Positions 35,958 through 49,400 of a stretch of DNA of 64,000 bases are shown here, piece after piece. The stretch lies in the NCBI GenBank assembly GCA_003254925.1, contig QANZ01001923.1, positions 119,123 through 183,122 of the forward strand. Reading direction: 5' to 3'. The translations under genes were made by a program, and so were the position numbers. Every line of letters starts with the position of its first letter. Position 1 is the first letter of the stretch. Origin of the DNA: Chamaecrista fasciculata (lineage: Eukaryota > Streptophyta > Magnoliopsida > Fabales > Fabaceae). The notes beneath the pieces are model-generated. The model was not told the DNA's origin and ran no database searches. It saw only the letters and a list, made by a program, of their open reading frames with translations.

Positions 35958-38000
35958 ACTACAAAAAATATTACCCATATATATACTAGAGGAGGGACCA
36001 ACAAGAATATTTTATGGGGTATGAATTATGTACTTTTCTAAATTTTGTTCTTCAATTGTTGCACTACAAAAAATATTACCCATATATATACAGGATGAAG
36101 AATCAACATGTATATTTTTGTTTTATGAATTATATATTTTTTATCATTACTATTATTGAATTTTGTTTTCAATATTGTCACTACAAAAAGTATCATCCAT
36201 ACATATACCGGATAAGTGACCAAACTGTAAAGTTTTTTGAATTGCTAATTATATATTTTTTCTATTTTGAATTTTGTTGTTAAATTTTTTCACTACAAAA
36301 AATATTACTCATATATATATATATATTAGAGGAGGGATCAAACCATAAATTTTTGAAGAATAAATTATATATTTTTTCCAATTCCTATCTTAATTTTATT
36401 TTTAAATTTTTATATTACAAAAACTATTATCCATATATATACTAGAGAAGGGATCAAAATGTATATTTTTGTGGTATGAATTATATATTTTTATGAATTT
36501 TGTTCTTGAGTTGTTGCACTATAAAAAATATTACCCATATATATACTTGAGGAGGGACCAACATGTATAATTTTTCTCATTGCTAGTTTTGAATATTGTA
36601 TACTACAAAAAAAACTATTATCCATGCATATACTGGAGGAAGGACCAAACTATAAAGTTTTGAGAATTGAATTATATATTTTTTTTTTCTATTTTGAATT
36701 TTGTTTTTATATTTTTACACCACAAAAAATATTACTCATATATATACTGGTGGAAGGACCGAATTGTAAATTTTTGGGAATGAATTATATATTTTTTCCC
36801 GAGTAAACTAGCAAGCCGGTCCCTGAAATTTGGACGCGGTGGCAGATAGGTCCCTGAATTTTACTCAGTGTACAAGTCGGTCCCCGAATTTTCAAAACGT
36901 CATACTAATAGGTCCCTCTGTCATATTGTCCTCACAAAAAAGCTAATGTGTACATAACGGACGCTGATGTGTCCCGTTATGTCCACGTCAGCACCCGTTA
37001 TCTTAAAAAAAAAAACTGTCACGTCATAAAATAGCGACACATCAGCATTTTCTCATTGCACTTATAGGTCTTTGACCTATTTTTATTCTATTATTCTCAA
37101 TTCCCCCTATTTTTTATTATCTTCATTCATTTTAGTCTCAAATCCTCAAAATAAAATTGTAAAGTGTCCCAAAACTCTTCTAAACATTTCAATTTAGTCC
37201 TTAAAAATATTTAAAACCCTAAACCCTAAACTCTAACCACTAAACCCCTAAACCCTAATTCTCTAAAACTTTTTTTAAATCTTCATCTTCACCTTCCCAA
37301 TTTTTTTAAATCTTCATCTTGACCTTCCCAATTTAGGGTTTAGAGTTTTTAATATTTTTAAGGACTAAATTGGAATGTTTTGAAGAATTTTGGGACACTT
37401 TATAATTTTATTGAGAATTTGGGACTAAAATGAATGAAGATGATGAAAAATAGGGGAAATTGAGAATAATAGAATAAAAATGGGTCAAGGACCTATAAGT
37501 GCAATGGCGAAATGCTGATGTGTCGTTGTTTTATGACGTGACAACTTTTTTCTTTTTTTTAAGATAACGAGTGCTAAAGTTGACATAACAGGACACATCA
37601 GCACATAATGGGACACATCAACGTCCGTTATAGCCACGTCAGCTTTTTTGTAACGACAATATGAAGGAGGAACCAATTAGTTAGGCGTTTGAAAAATTCG
37701 GGGACCGGCTTGTACACTGAGTAAAATTAAGGGACCTATCTGTCACTGTGTCCAAATTTCAGGGACCGGCTTGCTAGTTTACTCATTTTTCCCATTACTT
37801 TTTTTTTAAATATGTTTATAAGTTTTTACACCACAAAAAATATATACTGCAGGAGGGACCAAAGTGTATATTTTTGGGGTCTGAACTATATATTTTATCT
37901 CATGGACCAAAATGTAAATAAAAAGGACTGAATTATTTTATTTTAAATTTTGGCACTAAAAAATATTATTAATATAATTGAAAAAATAGAGGAAGTAATA
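35958..38000. repeat. Minisatellite of about 105-125 bp, ten units, split by a MULE
   Basis: Units begin near ACTACAAAAAATATTACCCA at 35958, 36063, 36180, 36292, 36414, 36518, 36602 and 36719, then at 37830 and 37955 beyond the insertion at 36801-37784. Each has ATATATATACT and GGAGGGACCA-like phrases. Removing the insertion and one TSD restores a 118-bp step between units 8 and 9. Confidence 0.8.
36801..37784. mobile_element. Nearly palindromic Mutator-like element with 9-bp TSD
   Basis: Starts GAGTAAACTAGCAAGCCGGT and ends with its inverse. The arms run to about 490 bp each and meet near 37300. Flanks TTTTTTCCC and ATTTTTCCC agree at 8 of 9 bases. An inner module (about 37125-37260) is also present in the element at 61404-63125. 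It inserted inside the minisatellite. Confidence 0.88.
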
Positions 38001-38590
38001 CCAATATATCAAAAATTATATATTTTGGTGGCTCAAGTATTGACTTAATGAATTGGTATAATTTCAAGGACTAAAATGATTTTTTAAGAAAATTAATATA
38101 AATTATATATATAATATAATAATATATTTTATTTAGAGAGAGAGAGAGAGAGAGAGGTGGGTAAGAAAAAGAAAAAAAGAAAGTAGTTGAAAGAGAAAGT
38201 TGTAAGGGTAATAAATAAAGATATTTTAATATGAAATTACAAATATACCATTTTGGGTATTTTAATATTATATAGTAAAGAGTAGGTAATTATAGGTAGT
38301 TGAGTAAAGATATGTTATTAATTTAGCGAGATAAAGAAGAGATAAAGGTGAAAAATAAAAAAAGAGGAAAATAAAGGTAAAACAAATAGGATATGATATT
38401 GTAGCTCTAGTATTAAAGGAGTATTAGGAGGTAAAAGAAACATATATGACATATAAAGGTCATCCAAACACACCCTTTCACTTCTTTTGAACAAGACTTC
38501 CCTAGCAATATTTGAACTACTATATAGCAGAATTGAACCTTATATTTTATCGCTTAATTTTATTGTATATATAATTTTTTTAAAAAAATA

Positions 38591-39046
38591 GATTAAAGGG
38601 TCATTTTGGTCCTTTATGTTTCAAAATGTTTAAATTGGTCCTAAATGTTGACATAATATTTCATTCTGGTCTAAATTATTGAATACAGTTATATTTCTCT
38701 CGTTTTAAGTTCAAATGTAACGAGTCCAGAACTATGTATTCGTTTCAAAGAATATTTTCTCTATCCAATTGAGGTCATCAAAAAACGAGGTTAAATCAGT
38801 CTTGAAAGTAGATCGCTCATTTCACGATCAAATAAACAAAATTGATCATATTTATCTCGTTTCAAGTTAGAATGCAACAAATTCAGAGCTATGAGTTACT
38901 CTTAACAAACTCTTTAGACTTGAAATGAGAGACAACAGAAATATGATCAAATTCAATAGTTTAGGATCAAAATAAAATATTTTAGTAATATTTAGGACCA
39001 ATTTAAATATTAGGACATTCATTTATAACCAAATTGACCACTTCAC
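38591..39046. mobile_element. Mutator-like MITE, family 1
   Basis: Starts GATTAAAGGGTCATTTTGGT and shares the family 1 centre. The right arm is eroded and no TSD was found. Confidence 0.65.
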
Positions 39047-39914
39047 AAAAAATTTAATCATTAACATTTATGAGAATCTTACGAGCGTCAAAATCATTGA
39101 TAAAAATTTTAATTCCTTATCACAAGATTAAACTATTTTGATAGTCAATAAATTTCATGAACTAAAAATAATCGTTAGTTTTTTTCTCAAAGGAAGCTAC
39201 AAATAAAGAATATGATATTCTGTTAAAATATACTAATTTTTACATTCGAATATGCAATTGGATCATCTATTAATTTCGATACTTGAATTTAAGCAGTATT
39301 AACAGTTTTCAATAATAGCAAAGAAAAAATTGAAGGCAAAAGATATAACAACAAATAATTCTAAATTTTAAGAGCGAAAAAAACACTGTTCCCATTTTAT
39401 TTTATTCTAGAAAGTAGAAACTCTCGTACAAGCTATTTTTGGAGGCAATTTAGTGCCCGTAGAATTTGATTTATATAATGAAGGAAAAAAGACAATATCA
39501 TGCCAAATTTTAATGGCGATATAAAAAACACGGTTGCAAATTAGTGAATTACTATTTCCCGTTCACAATGTTTTAATTTAAAAAGGATTTTGCTTTAAAA
39601 AGTCTCATGGCCTTAGCTAACTCTTTTTTTCTACCGTTGGATGGCACACTGTATGGTCAAATTTGAAGTTTGTTTTGTTTTATTTTTTAAAAGTTAAATG
39701 AAATGAAGAGAGAGAAAAAAAATAAAAAGTAGAGTGCTAAAGCTACCTTGAGTTTTATAGCATTACCCATTTAAAAAACTAAAAACAAAAATTGCATTAA
39801 AACAAAAAGCAAAAAAAATTATTGAAAGAAGAGAGAGATTGACTGAATTTTTGGTAGCTCAATCACCCTAACTCCCCACCACAGTATTGCCCTAATGGTT
39901 ATGCTATAGAAAAC
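39047..39914. other. Intergenic, no gene seen
   Basis: AT-rich sequence between a MITE and the foldback element. Nothing supported. Confidence 0.5.
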
Positions 39915-40059
39915 GGCCATGGATCCTTTGCTATCCAGCACCCGGTGCTGTGCGGCAGGGACCAATCCGAAACTGACACGTGTACAGCGCGCACGTGTCA
40001 GTTTCGGATTGGTCCCTGCCGCACAGCACTTGGTGCTGGACAGCAGAGGATCCCTCTCC
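39915..40059. mobile_element. 145-bp GC-rich foldback element with perfect 9-bp TSD
   Basis: Arms of about 60 bp, from GGATCCTTTGCTATCCAGCA to CACGTGTCAGTTTCGGATTG and beyond, are almost exact inverse copies around a loop of about 9 bp at TACAGCGCG. The TSD ATAGAAAAC is at 39906-39914 and 40060-40068. It is much richer in GC than its surroundings. Overlapping open frames on both strands reflect the palindrome only. It lies about 340 bp past the MSH5 stop codon. Confidence 0.88.
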
Positions 40060-40401
40060 ATAGAAAACACTATTTCCCCCAACAAAATTTCTTTTTCTTT
40101 CTCTCTCTAATTATTACTTTAATTTCATTTAATATAAAAAGGAAAAGACAAAAAATTATGTGATTTAACACCATACATGAAAAATGAGATAGTGGAGAAT
40201 TGTGGTGTGCAAACTATGGTGATTTTTGAAGCAAAACACATGTGTTATTTTAAAGAAAACAACAATACCGAATTCATGGCAAGATTAACAATTGAAATTC
40301 ATAAAGTAGGGTACAAAGTAAATGATCACTGGTTATCCAAGCTGTGCAGAAAACCAAGGAAAAGCATATTATTCATTTTCCTCATTCTTTCAACTTACGG
40401 G

Positions 40402-43400
40402 CTAGGGAAATATGTCCTGGAAAAAAAGGTTTAAGTCACCTTTGTTTATGTCGAATTGCAACAACTTCTCCATGGCATCCTGCATTTTGACTCGGAAATT
40501 ATATGAAGTTAACGTGTTTTTTTTTTGCCGAAGTACACTTTTAGTCTCATGACTTTTTTTCAGGTCTCGATTTGGTCCCATAACTTTTTTTATTTTACTT
40601 TTGGTCTCATATCTTTTGCTTAGTTGGTAGATTTGATCCCGTGTTGCATTTTTTGTTCCATATATTTGGGTCAAGTTCTAGAATTAGTCTCATATTTTTT
40701 TGTCAGGTTACATAATTGGTCTCATATTTTTAGATCAACTGTAAAATTAGTTTCCTATCTTTGGGTTAGGGGGAATTGACAGTGGAACTTTTTGCAAAAA
40801 TATGAGGTCAATTCTGTAATCTAACCAAAAGATATGAGACTAGAAGTGCTACGAGAGCAACTCTACAACTTGAGCAAAAAATATGGGACCAAAAGTGCAA
40901 CAAAAAAAGTTATGGGACCAAATTGAGACATGAGAAAAAGTTATGGGACAAAAAGTGCATTTTGACCTTTTTTGTTTTATAAAAAAAAAGAAAAGGTAAA
41001 CAATATCCAAGCATATAGCTGAAACTTAACAATGAACTTGACACCTTGTATTGATGATCTTGAGCTGATAAGTTTTCATTGCATAGCCGTTCAACATGCT
41101 TGTTGTTTGCAACGGCATCCAAAACAATGGCAGCTCTTTCTATAACTTCATTTGGGACACCTGCATGAACGATGCGAAAATTGTATGCAGAATAAATCTG
41201 ATCATGAGGTGTCATGGGAAAAAAGTCCATAATGTTTGAAGCCTGATATATTTTGTGAAATATAACGTGAAATCCATCCAATGATAAGGTCTATTCAGAA
41301 AGTTGTAGTGGAAATAGCAGACTTGGAACATTATTCATCAAATCCAAGTGGTATGTAGCAGTGGAAGTAAAGAATTCAATGAAAAATTAGATCCGAATGT
41401 GGTGAAGTGAGGGCGGGACTAGAAGAACTGATCATAGTATCTAATTATTTATTCATGACATAATGATAATAGCATTCAAGGGTGTAGGTTGACATATAAG
41501 GGTACCTACAAGATAATGTATCCATCCAACAAAAGCTATAAAATCAGTGAATGAACTACACTGATTGATGAAATTTAAGGTGCATGAATGAAGAGTAATT
41601 AGAAAAACTCAGTGATCTGACACTAAAATCAGGTATGTGAACTTATTTCAATTTTCTTAACGTCCCCAGCCTCTTACAAAGATAGTGTAATACACTAATA
41701 CTATAAACCATTAATTTGTTTCCAATTAATTAATTTATAGTAACCTTAGAGATTTGAAACACGTTTGGCATGTAAAATGGCATCCCACAAAATAAATTCT
41801 TTAACACCAGATTTCTCAAAGAATTTAAGAATTCCTCAAAAGGAGCTACTTTCTACCCAGGTCAGTACTCATTTTGTCAATCACCTACGAATATCTCTCT
41901 CTAAACAACATCAAGCAGCTTAAATCACATTAAAGCCTCTCGTATCAACCATTGACTATGGAACCGAAACAAACAAACGCAATGATGATAAGAGGAAAAA
42001 GAACAGTGGCCAAAAAAAACAAGGAAAAAGAACAACTTATTAATTTTTTTTGTTAACTGTAGACGTACCAGCAAGTTGAGCACAATGTAGCCCTGCGGGA
42101 TGCCAAAAAACTACAAGTCAATTTCAATTTTCAACATCATTTCAATAGATGATCAAGATAAGAGAGCAAGACATACCAAAGCTATGATGTGCATGCCCAG
42201 GAACAAGCCTGCATAAAATGAAATGAAAACAAAGCTAAAATCTCTTTTAAGCCGCAGAAATACATCAATCTTGTGCTACGTAGTTACAATACACAAAGTA
42301 GGGGGAGTCATCACCCATTGATTGAACCAAATGGAAAATGCTGCCATCAAAATGCAGAAAATTACAAATGGCTTATTGCCAGAGATGCATGCTCAAAATA
42401 TTTTGGATATTCTTTCCTCTCATTTTTCTTTGAAAGAAAAAATTTTACTAGGACGTTTGAATATATATTAGGTCTGTGAACATAATTGAATTTAGAGTTT
42501 GATAAACAGCAACTGCCATCCAAGCAAATTCTCGGAAATAAATTGACCTTGTGGTAGATAGAATCCTTAAAAATAATGGCTTGGCAGCAACAAAAAGTTA
42601 CCTATATAAAAATATAATGTCTCCCGTCTGTGTGGAATTGTTGTCAGGCCTCAGTACACTCATTGTGTGCAACTGAATCTTCTGAGACTGAAATTCACAA
42701 AAATATTGCCATGTTCATTATTGAAATATGATATTTTGAAAAATTCAACTCCACAAAGATGGATGAGCATAACCTTGGTTATGTATTGCTCTTGCAATAA
42801 TTCAGTGAGATGAGTGCACACGAAAACCTATTACGAAATTCACCCAATAAACTGCCAGTTAGAGTCCCCTATCATTCTCTTCTTGAGATGGGGCATGTAA
42901 ATTTCTACAACGATAGATGAGGAAGTGCTATATGAGTACGACTTCTCAAATTACAATTAGACTCTAGAGTTTGAGCGAACACTTCCTTCACATTAAAAAC
43001 TTCCTGAATATAGTATTGGATGAGCAACTCCAAAACACTGATAATTGGAGAAATCTAAAACTTCCCAAGTTACTTTCACAGTATCATTAGAGACCAAGGA
43101 AATTGGGTTTTAACTTCTAAAACTGATAACTGGAGATATCTAAAACTTCCTGAGCTTTAGTTGGAAAATGCATGCCAATATAAAGAACTTTGATCAGTTA
43201 AATGGGGGGGGGGGGGGGNGGGGGGAACTTGAATTGATCAAGCGCTGGTTGTAAGTTTATAGACACTGAAAGAGGATAAACTATCAATGCAAAAGACGCC
43301 CATCATTAGAAATTTCTATGGAGCAATTAAATGCATGATGCCTATAAATGAGGACATGATTCTTGAAAAGATACCAGGGCTGAGGATGCCTATGTATTAA

Positions 43401-46400
43401 TGAGGTGAAACATTAGAAAATTACAATGTTCTTGTTTAAATAAACTTAAAAGTTCACAGTAAAAAAATAAAACAAAATAGGTTAACAAGATGAGGGATTA
43501 TTGATTCAAAAGAATGGTGATCGGTTCTATACTGCAAGATATAACATTGCAAATTCATTTGCTTGATGTCAACCATCTTGAACTTCCATTAGTTAAATCT
43601 TGCTTTGCCTTTTCTCTATCATAATACCTAGTTAATACTGTCATCATGAATCAAATTAGATCTGCGTCTCCCTCTCAGATGTAAAGATGAAATTCGTTGC
43701 TTAGTAATAGAGAGACCTCATGGAAGAGGATATGCAAGACATAGAAGATGATGAATGAGATTAGTTGATATTATAATACCTATAAAAAATGGTAGAACTA
43801 TATCATTTGTTCTCATTATTAATACTTTCACCTTTTAAATAAACATTAATTTGAATTAAGAAACTGAATCTATTTATAAGTTCAAATAATTAGTCCAACT
43901 AAATTGGCCTGCAGTTAAGATAAAAAAGGAGGTAGACCATAATAAGGTATAAAAGTTGAATTTGAATGCTATGGGAAATCTAACTGACCATGAGATATAA
44001 CTAAGGGAATGTCAAGGTTAGAAAATTAGCTAATTATAGTTTACATAGTTTCAGGAAGAGAATAAGTCCTTAAACCTTAGGGGTTTCATTACAAGTGACA
44101 AAGTGACTTATGGTTCCGCCGAGCAAGCCGATACCATCTGAAAGGGGATTAATAAGTAAAAACATATATGCTAAAATCTAGCATCTGCAATGTAGATATC
44201 CACATTTCAAATTAATGATGTAAATAGCGCGTTAACATTAGAGAAACTAACCTTCTGTGAGAGTACCTTTACCAAATTCATCCACCAGACACAAAGATTG
44301 TGAAGTTGCATGCCTGCAAGTTTTATGACATTTAAAAAGAACGCCTATCTTTTACAATTCTTTTATATATGATTATGTGAGAGCCTCCATGAGATGAAAA
44401 AGGTGCACAAGAGTAAAAGCAGTTATAAAAATAATGATAGGTTAAGAGAATCCTCAGTTATCACTCACAATAAAAACAGTCCAAATTCTAGGACCTTGAG
44501 ATGCAGATATGGTTCCTCATGGCCATTTTTCAATGAATACCCTAAACAGCCTATTTCTCAGTATACCTTAGCATCATTCCCACTTGATGTAGATCAATCA
44601 TAAATGTTGACTGTTCTGCTGTCATAAGCCTACTTCCCGTTGCACAAAATATTCTGCAAGGTTAATATTGCAGTTTTATGACCAAGATACATAGAAACTT
44701 AATTGATTTTCACAAAAAAGACATTGGTTATAATCCAATACACCTATCAGTCAAACCCACGGTTGCTGCATCAGCTGGCACAAAACTACCAATGTGGGAA
44801 AGGAAAACGATTAGTGCCACCTGAAAACAAATTTCGCTACACTTCTTAGCAAAGGGCAACAAGGAACAATGATGCACTGTAATGTCATTTAGTAGCTTTA
44901 TATAAAAAGTATGTCAAGGAACCAACCATTCCGAAAGCTTAAGCTGTTGAGAAAGACCCAATAATGATTTCCATATTTAACATGCCCCGTCATAATCCAT
45001 TTGGTCTTAAACAGTAAATACAGCCCAGACCCAGAAACATCTATTGCTAAATTAATTTAGTTGTGAAGAGGATTGAGAAAAAGAAAAAAAAAAAAAAAAN
45101 AAAAAAAAAAAAAAAAAAAAAAAGTGTGTGTGTGTGGGGGGGGTAATGTCAATTCCTATTCCTGTTCAGTTTTAGGTTATGGCTTTTAAGTTTTCCAAGT
45201 AAAAGATAATTTATTGTTTAGGGCTTTAGGCTCCCCTACCACATTTCCTATAAGTTGAAACTCCGAAGTTATTAGATTTCTGACATGTTCAGACTAAAGA
45301 GTCAGATGCTGTGAATGATTTTGTTTTTTAATTGAAATAGAAGCTTGATTACAAAGAAAGCGAGAGAAACAGTATGACAGCCTCCTAAAAGAGAGACAAA
45401 CAAAAAGAGAACAAGAACGAAGAAAGAAAACATGGACTTAAGAAAATAACAGTGTCGCCAATCCCTCTTCATATTAGTCAAATAAAGGGAAGCAAGAGAA
45501 ATGTTCCTTTTCCCCCAAGTCAATTGAGGTTGCCGAGACACCTCTAAAGTTAATACATCCACATGGCACCAACGTTGGTCTGCAAGATTGAGGTCAGCTT
45601 GATAATCATGGGCATCCCTACCCCTTCCCATTTACCACCCCCTAGGCCATGGATCTCCTATGTAACAATTTTTTTTTTTTTTTAGAAAAAAAAAAGCGCT
45701 AAGCTACAAAAATCAGATTAATTTATTAATTACCTACAACAAAGAAAGATCAAAATTAACAAATATCAGCAAAAAATATATACTCATCATAGGATTCGTA
45801 GTGATATTAGATATATACATAAATAAGCACCTAAAAACAATTAAGTGCCTTACAAGATGGCATTGTTGATTAAAATTGGTGGAGAAATGAATGACCGTCA
45901 AATTAGTAGAGGCATTGATATTTAATTATTCGGTCATCCATTAATAATAAAATAAAGCAGAATTATACTTATTTTCGAAAAAGAAGAAACATTAGTAGCC
46001 AAAGAATGAAGGTTTAAAGCAGAGTCAGATACCCTCCTAAAATAAAGCATAAAAACCAAAAGCCAAAGCTGAAAGATACAAAAACTAAGAAAAGTTCAAC
46101 AATCTCTTTGCATGTTTGCAATTAAAACCCTGCTAAAGTAACTGTTAATAGCTAGGAATACTAAATAGGGAAAAAAAACCTTTATCAAATAAAAGAGGCA
46201 ATGGAACATGTCTGATACTGGCTTTCCTCTCCAACAAAAGCAAATAATGCATTTCTCTGATAGAGACTTTTAAGTCTTCATCGTCATAAATTTTGTATTT
46301 TTTTTATGAGTTTAGGGTTGACAGACAGATGAAAGACAGCATATATAAGTTGAAACAAGATATGATGAACCATATTTCTGACACATTGTTTTCTATAGGT

Positions 46401-49400
46401 TAAAGAGTTCGTAAATACCATAAACAAAATGAACTTTTAAACAGTATGGCCAAATAAATTAAATGGTTGACAAAATTTCTCAGGGATTAATATATCCTAT
46501 AAAGATGAAGATAAAGAACTGACCTGCTTTATATAGATGCTCTTCCCAGAAAAATTAGGACCAGTTATTATGTTAATTCTTCCTGAAATAAACATTAAGA
46601 CATACAGAATATGAACAGAACAAGGTTAATGAGTATAATCTAATTAATCAGGTTTCTAGTGAGTGATTTAGGTGATGTTATGTATTTATATCTGTTTACC
46701 ATCATGAAGAAGCTTTGTATCATTAGGTATAAATGTGTCTACAGTCATTTCCTGCAAAACATGCCTATAAACAGAACAGACACTGGTCGTTAACCATACT
46801 ATTAATTCTAAAATTTCAAGAGATTCATTTTACTTTTTAGCTCAAAAAACACAAGACAGCTTGCACCTTCCATTTTTAATGTCGATCAAGCTTTCCTCAG
46901 TCAATAAAGGCTTGACATAATTGTTCTGGCGAGCAACCAATGCCAATGACAAAAAGCTGAAAGAGAATATTCAAATTATCAATCGAGAAAAGGTCATGGA
47001 AAGTACCAGTTGTAACTTGTAATAACAAAATTCCTCTTACCAGTCCAGTTCGGCTGCAAAATTTGTCGCCTTTATCAAATGGGTTGAGAACACTAGTATA
47101 TGTGACAGCAAATCTCTAGTAATTGCCCTCTCCATATCTTGGATAATACATATTAGAAATACATATTTTACTAGAGACCAATTGTGAACATAACTAAATT
47201 TATAGCTGTCAAGGCAAGCTCTCAATTCTTATAATTTTTCTAAGCCAGTGTCTTGTTTCTTATCACTATAAGCATGAAATGGAAATTTGGAAAATTTGGT
47301 AAAAACTGTGATATGGGTACAGGAGGGTATTAGGAAGAAAAATTAAAGTTATACTGTGTAATGTCAGAATTTACATTAATAACAGACATTATTGAAATAT
47401 ACAGTTTATATTTATATTATATGGCTTTGAACCATTTTATTTCAATAATCAATACAATATATAAACACAAATAATGAATAATATAAAACAGAGTTTGCAT
47501 TGAGAAAGTGAAAGTAAGAATAATTCCTCACTACTTTTTTCCCTTTTCAAAAATATAATAAAAATGAATTTTATTATTTTTAATTATTCTCATATTTAGT
47601 TCTATATTTTTTATTCTGGCAAAACAAAAAGTTCTATATTTTTTAAAATATATATATATATATAAGCACTTTGGTGAATACCAAGCCCACTTATATGGTA
47701 TATTTTGTAATTAAAATGTCAAATTTTGTGGCATGTTTAGTAATTTAGAGCGTTATCTTTGCTTCAACACATTTCAAGGAAATCTCTTAACATCTTAATG
47801 CATTATGTTGCATTTTGAAAAGGTTGTAAATTTTATTTTTCTGTTCAAAACTGTTTTGGCACCGCCCGAAACATTTTGGCCAAAAAAATTAGGGGACACA
47901 GGGGGAAGTTTATAGCACATGTATTGATATGGATGTCGCCCTAAAAGCCAAAAACTAACGTGTCATTACTTAGCTTACTAAGCCAAACTCTTAACTTCAT
48001 CTGGCTTAGGTGGCAGTTAACCACAGATATTTTTAAATAAACTTCGAAGTTCATTCTTATAAGAAAGTTATATCAAGAAACAGAAACATCAAAAATTTAA
48101 AATGAGAATAATATCAATTTGAATACCTAAAATTTTATGATAGATATCTCCCAGAAGACCGTCTAATTCTCTTGTCTTTGGTGTACGATAAAAGAATCGT
48201 TTTGTCTCTCCATCTACATCAGAAAACTATATCTGAAATCATTATCACTGAAACAGAACATATTAATTAAAGATATTAACTAATGAACACAAGTATTTAA
48301 CATACTGCAAATTCCCAATCTTGATTCTCCAGAAAGGCTTCTTCAAGCTTTTCTTCAAAAATGCACATTAAATAACCTACAATTAACAAAGACAATACAA
48401 AATGATAAGAATCTAATCAATGCTAAGGAAAAATTTAGAAGTAACAACTCACAAGCACGTAAGCAAACCTAGTATTGATAAGATGATTATCTCAACCTTG
48501 GAATTCAGTAAATTGACAATGCAAAATTGAATCGAATAATGCAGTAGAGGAAAAGCTCCTGCCCTGATAGATATATTCTAGAACCAAACTTGAAATATGG
48601 TATCTAAATTTGATATCCGAAAAACCAAGTGTCATATACATATAAAACTATGGGACTTCACAAACTTATATTATATACCTAGCATAAGCTTTACGTAGTT
48701 ATATTTACTATAAAATTGCAATCAGTGACCAAAGAACCCTCACACTTAACAGGCTTCGTAGCCCTTCTAAACTCTCAAGTCTGATAAACCAATTATTAGC
48801 CTCCAACTTTTCACGGACATGCTTTGACATTTGATATGAAAATCCGACAAAAAATAGTGTACTTTTGAAGTTTGAACACGTTTTGTCTCTAAGAGGAAAG
48901 CTACATGCATTTAATATCTATCAATCCTTTGAACACCTCCCTTTGTCAGCAGATGGAGCAAATTTTCTTATATTAGAGGAAGATCAATCGGAAATAATCC
49001 ATTATTAATTTTTCTGTAACTATACTTCAGAGAGTCAGACCTACCTATTTGTTGTATATATACAATACGAGCAAGCCTGTCCTTGTAGAGATCAGGAAGT
49101 TGCACAAGTTCCAACAATGATACCTGCTTAACATCTAGGATTATTTAAAATGATAATTAAAGTCTTTTTGGCTGAATTAAAACTTGCATAGAAGTTACCT
49201 CTTCCAGGAATTCTGGCAGTTCCTCATATATTTGCCTCAGTTCATCCAACTACCCAATGACAAAATTGTAAACAGTTAGGCAATAGTAAAGACAAAGTAT
49301 ACCTCATGAAGGAAGGAGCTTTTAAGCATTGATTCAACTTTTAGCATCTGTGAACTAAATTATTTGTTGCAATCTCATATGACAAGCCTAGTGTTTGAAG

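Larger units (their letters stand above)
35103..38475. mobile_element. Large composite element with Harbinger-like ends
   Basis: Starts GGGTTGGTTTGGATGACCTT and ends AAGGTCATCCAAACACACCC, inverted repeats of about 22 bp with two mismatches. Flanks are TTA on the left and TTT on the right, so the 3-bp TSD is not perfect. It has no transposase. Inside are a SINE (35302-35473), a tandem duplication (35571-35898), a minisatellite (35958 to about 38000) and a Mutator-like element (36801-37784). Confidence 0.65.

Noticed and set aside
35958..36800. CRISPR-like array
   Set aside because: Units are contiguous, diverged and about 110 bp long without short identical repeats and unique spacers, and the host is a plant. 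It is a minisatellite.
37200..37260. Interstitial telomere repeat (CCCTAAA-like phrases), also near 61930-61980 and 62100
   Set aside because: Only two or three imperfect units, located within the shared module of Mutator-like elements; not a telomere array.
43204..43225. G-quadruplex regulatory element
   Set aside because: A pure G run containing an N is most likely an assembly or sequencing artefact of a homopolymer; its length is not reliable.
45302..45631. 109-residue minus-strand open frame in an MSH5 intron as a gene or LINE remnant
   Set aside because: No domain, no TSD and no reverse transcriptase motif could be seen.
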